Assembly: GCA_903932545.1 (NCBI GenBank)
Contig: CAIZGT010000230.1
Span: 1-6,677, forward strand
Reading direction: 5' to 3'
Origin: an uncultured Rhodospirillales bacterium
GTDB lineage: Bacteria; Pseudomonadota; Alphaproteobacteria; Acetobacterales; Acetobacteraceae
DNA: 6,677 bases
In this document: positions 6,313 to 6,677 of the stretch, piece by piece
Numbering within the stretch: position 1 is the first letter of the stretch
How the letters are laid out: every line of letters starts with the position of its first letter
The notes under the pieces: model-generated
Seen by the model: only the letters and a program-made list of their open reading frames with translations
What the model was told of the DNA's origin: nothing
The model's database searches: none
Program-made: the position numbers and the translations under genes

Positions 6313-6677
6313 ATGGACGCCGCCCATCTCGAAGACCTGAGCTTTCGCTATTTCCCGAATGATTACCGCTGGTCGCACGGCCTGCTGATCGGCCTCAATT
6401 CGGCCCCCTGGGGTGGGGCGGAGATTGGCGAGGTGCATCGCATCGGGCTGCGGCTGATCGGCAAGGAGGGCGATGATGCGGCGTGGTTCGCCGAATGGTC
6501 GGCCGAGGCAGCGAAGGTGGAAGCGGTCGGGCGCGAACGGTTGGCAGCGGGATATGAGCGCACGGCGGCGGCGTATCTGCTGCGGGCGGCGAATTACTAT
6601 CTGGTGGGCGAGCGGTTCCTGACGCCGAAAACGGCTGAGAGCGATGTGATCTATCAGCGCGCGGTGGATTGCTTCCG
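6313..6677 (+). CDS. α/β-hydrolase, FrsA/dihydroxypseudooxynicotine hydrolase-like (5' part only)
   Basis: An open frame starts at the ATG and runs 121 codons plus two bases to the right edge with no stop. The visible N-terminal part reads FRYFPNDYRWSHGLLIG, WGGAEIGEVHRIGLRLIG (34-51), a W-F-x-E-W segment, then a helical stretch ending AAYLLRAANYYLVGERFL. In my recollection, the helical N-terminal lid with A-x-x-LRAANYY and a following E(R/F)F is the hallmark of the PF06500-like group. That group includes FrsA-type esterases and the C-C hydrolase for 2,6-dihydroxypseudooxynicotine. The catalytic Ser-Asp-His domain would be downstream, so activity cannot be judged. It sits 11 bp after the permease and is the second hydrolase of the operon, which suggests successive or alternative cleavage of the imported compound. 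Confidence 0.75.
   Translation, partial: MDAAHLEDLSFRYFPNDYRWSHGLLIGLNSAPWGGAEIGEVHRIGLRLIGKEGDDAAWFAEWSAEAAKVEAVGRERLAAGYERTAAAYLLRAANYYLVGERFLTPKTAESDVIYQRAVDCF

Overview
The window looks like part of the chromosome of a GC-rich Gram-negative bacterium, most likely an alphaproteobacterium. An Acetobacteraceae-type relative is my guess, from protein style only: a very large SdrD_B/β-roll surface protein beside a NitT/TauT-type ABC operon with CocE-like hydrolases. No RNA gene, transposase, CRISPR array or integration site is visible.

There are two divergent transcription units. Leftward, positions 2631 to 1 hold one long open frame on the minus strand: 877 codons without a stop, running off the left edge. 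It encodes a modular, probably secreted or surface protein. Three SdrD_B-like β-sandwich units are followed by a long glycine/asparagine-rich β-roll of RTX type. A lectin-like (CBM/DUF642-like) module of about 190 residues is inserted between the second and third units. No N-terminal signal peptide is seen. Together with the β-roll this suggests type I secretion, whose C-terminal signal would lie outside the window.

Positions 2632-2949 form the only sizeable intergenic region. It is comparatively AT-rich and dense in symmetric sites. A sigma70-like promoter pointing right (2792-2821) is bracketed by a perfect 9-bp inverted repeat (2774-2782 and 2829-2837), and its -10 is overlapped by a perfect 10-bp palindrome (2819-2828). 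Closer to the leftward gene are an 18-bp near-palindrome and a small hairpin.

Rightward, 2950 to the right edge, is a tightly packed operon: a CocE/NonD-family α/β hydrolase (583 aa), an ABC ATPase overlapping it by 4 bp, a TauC/SsuC-type permease overlapping the ATPase by 1 bp, and, 11 bp on, the start of a second hydrolase that resembles the FrsA/2,6-dihydroxypseudooxynicotine hydrolase group (cut off by the right edge). The simplest reading is uptake of a small organic compound followed by intracellular cleavage of ester, amide or C-C bonds. The substrate cannot be named from the sequence, and no periplasmic binding protein is present in the window. The points most worth a second look are the apparent loss of the canonical catalytic aspartate in the first hydrolase, the bracketed promoter, and the nested, higher-order repeat architecture of the leftward protein.
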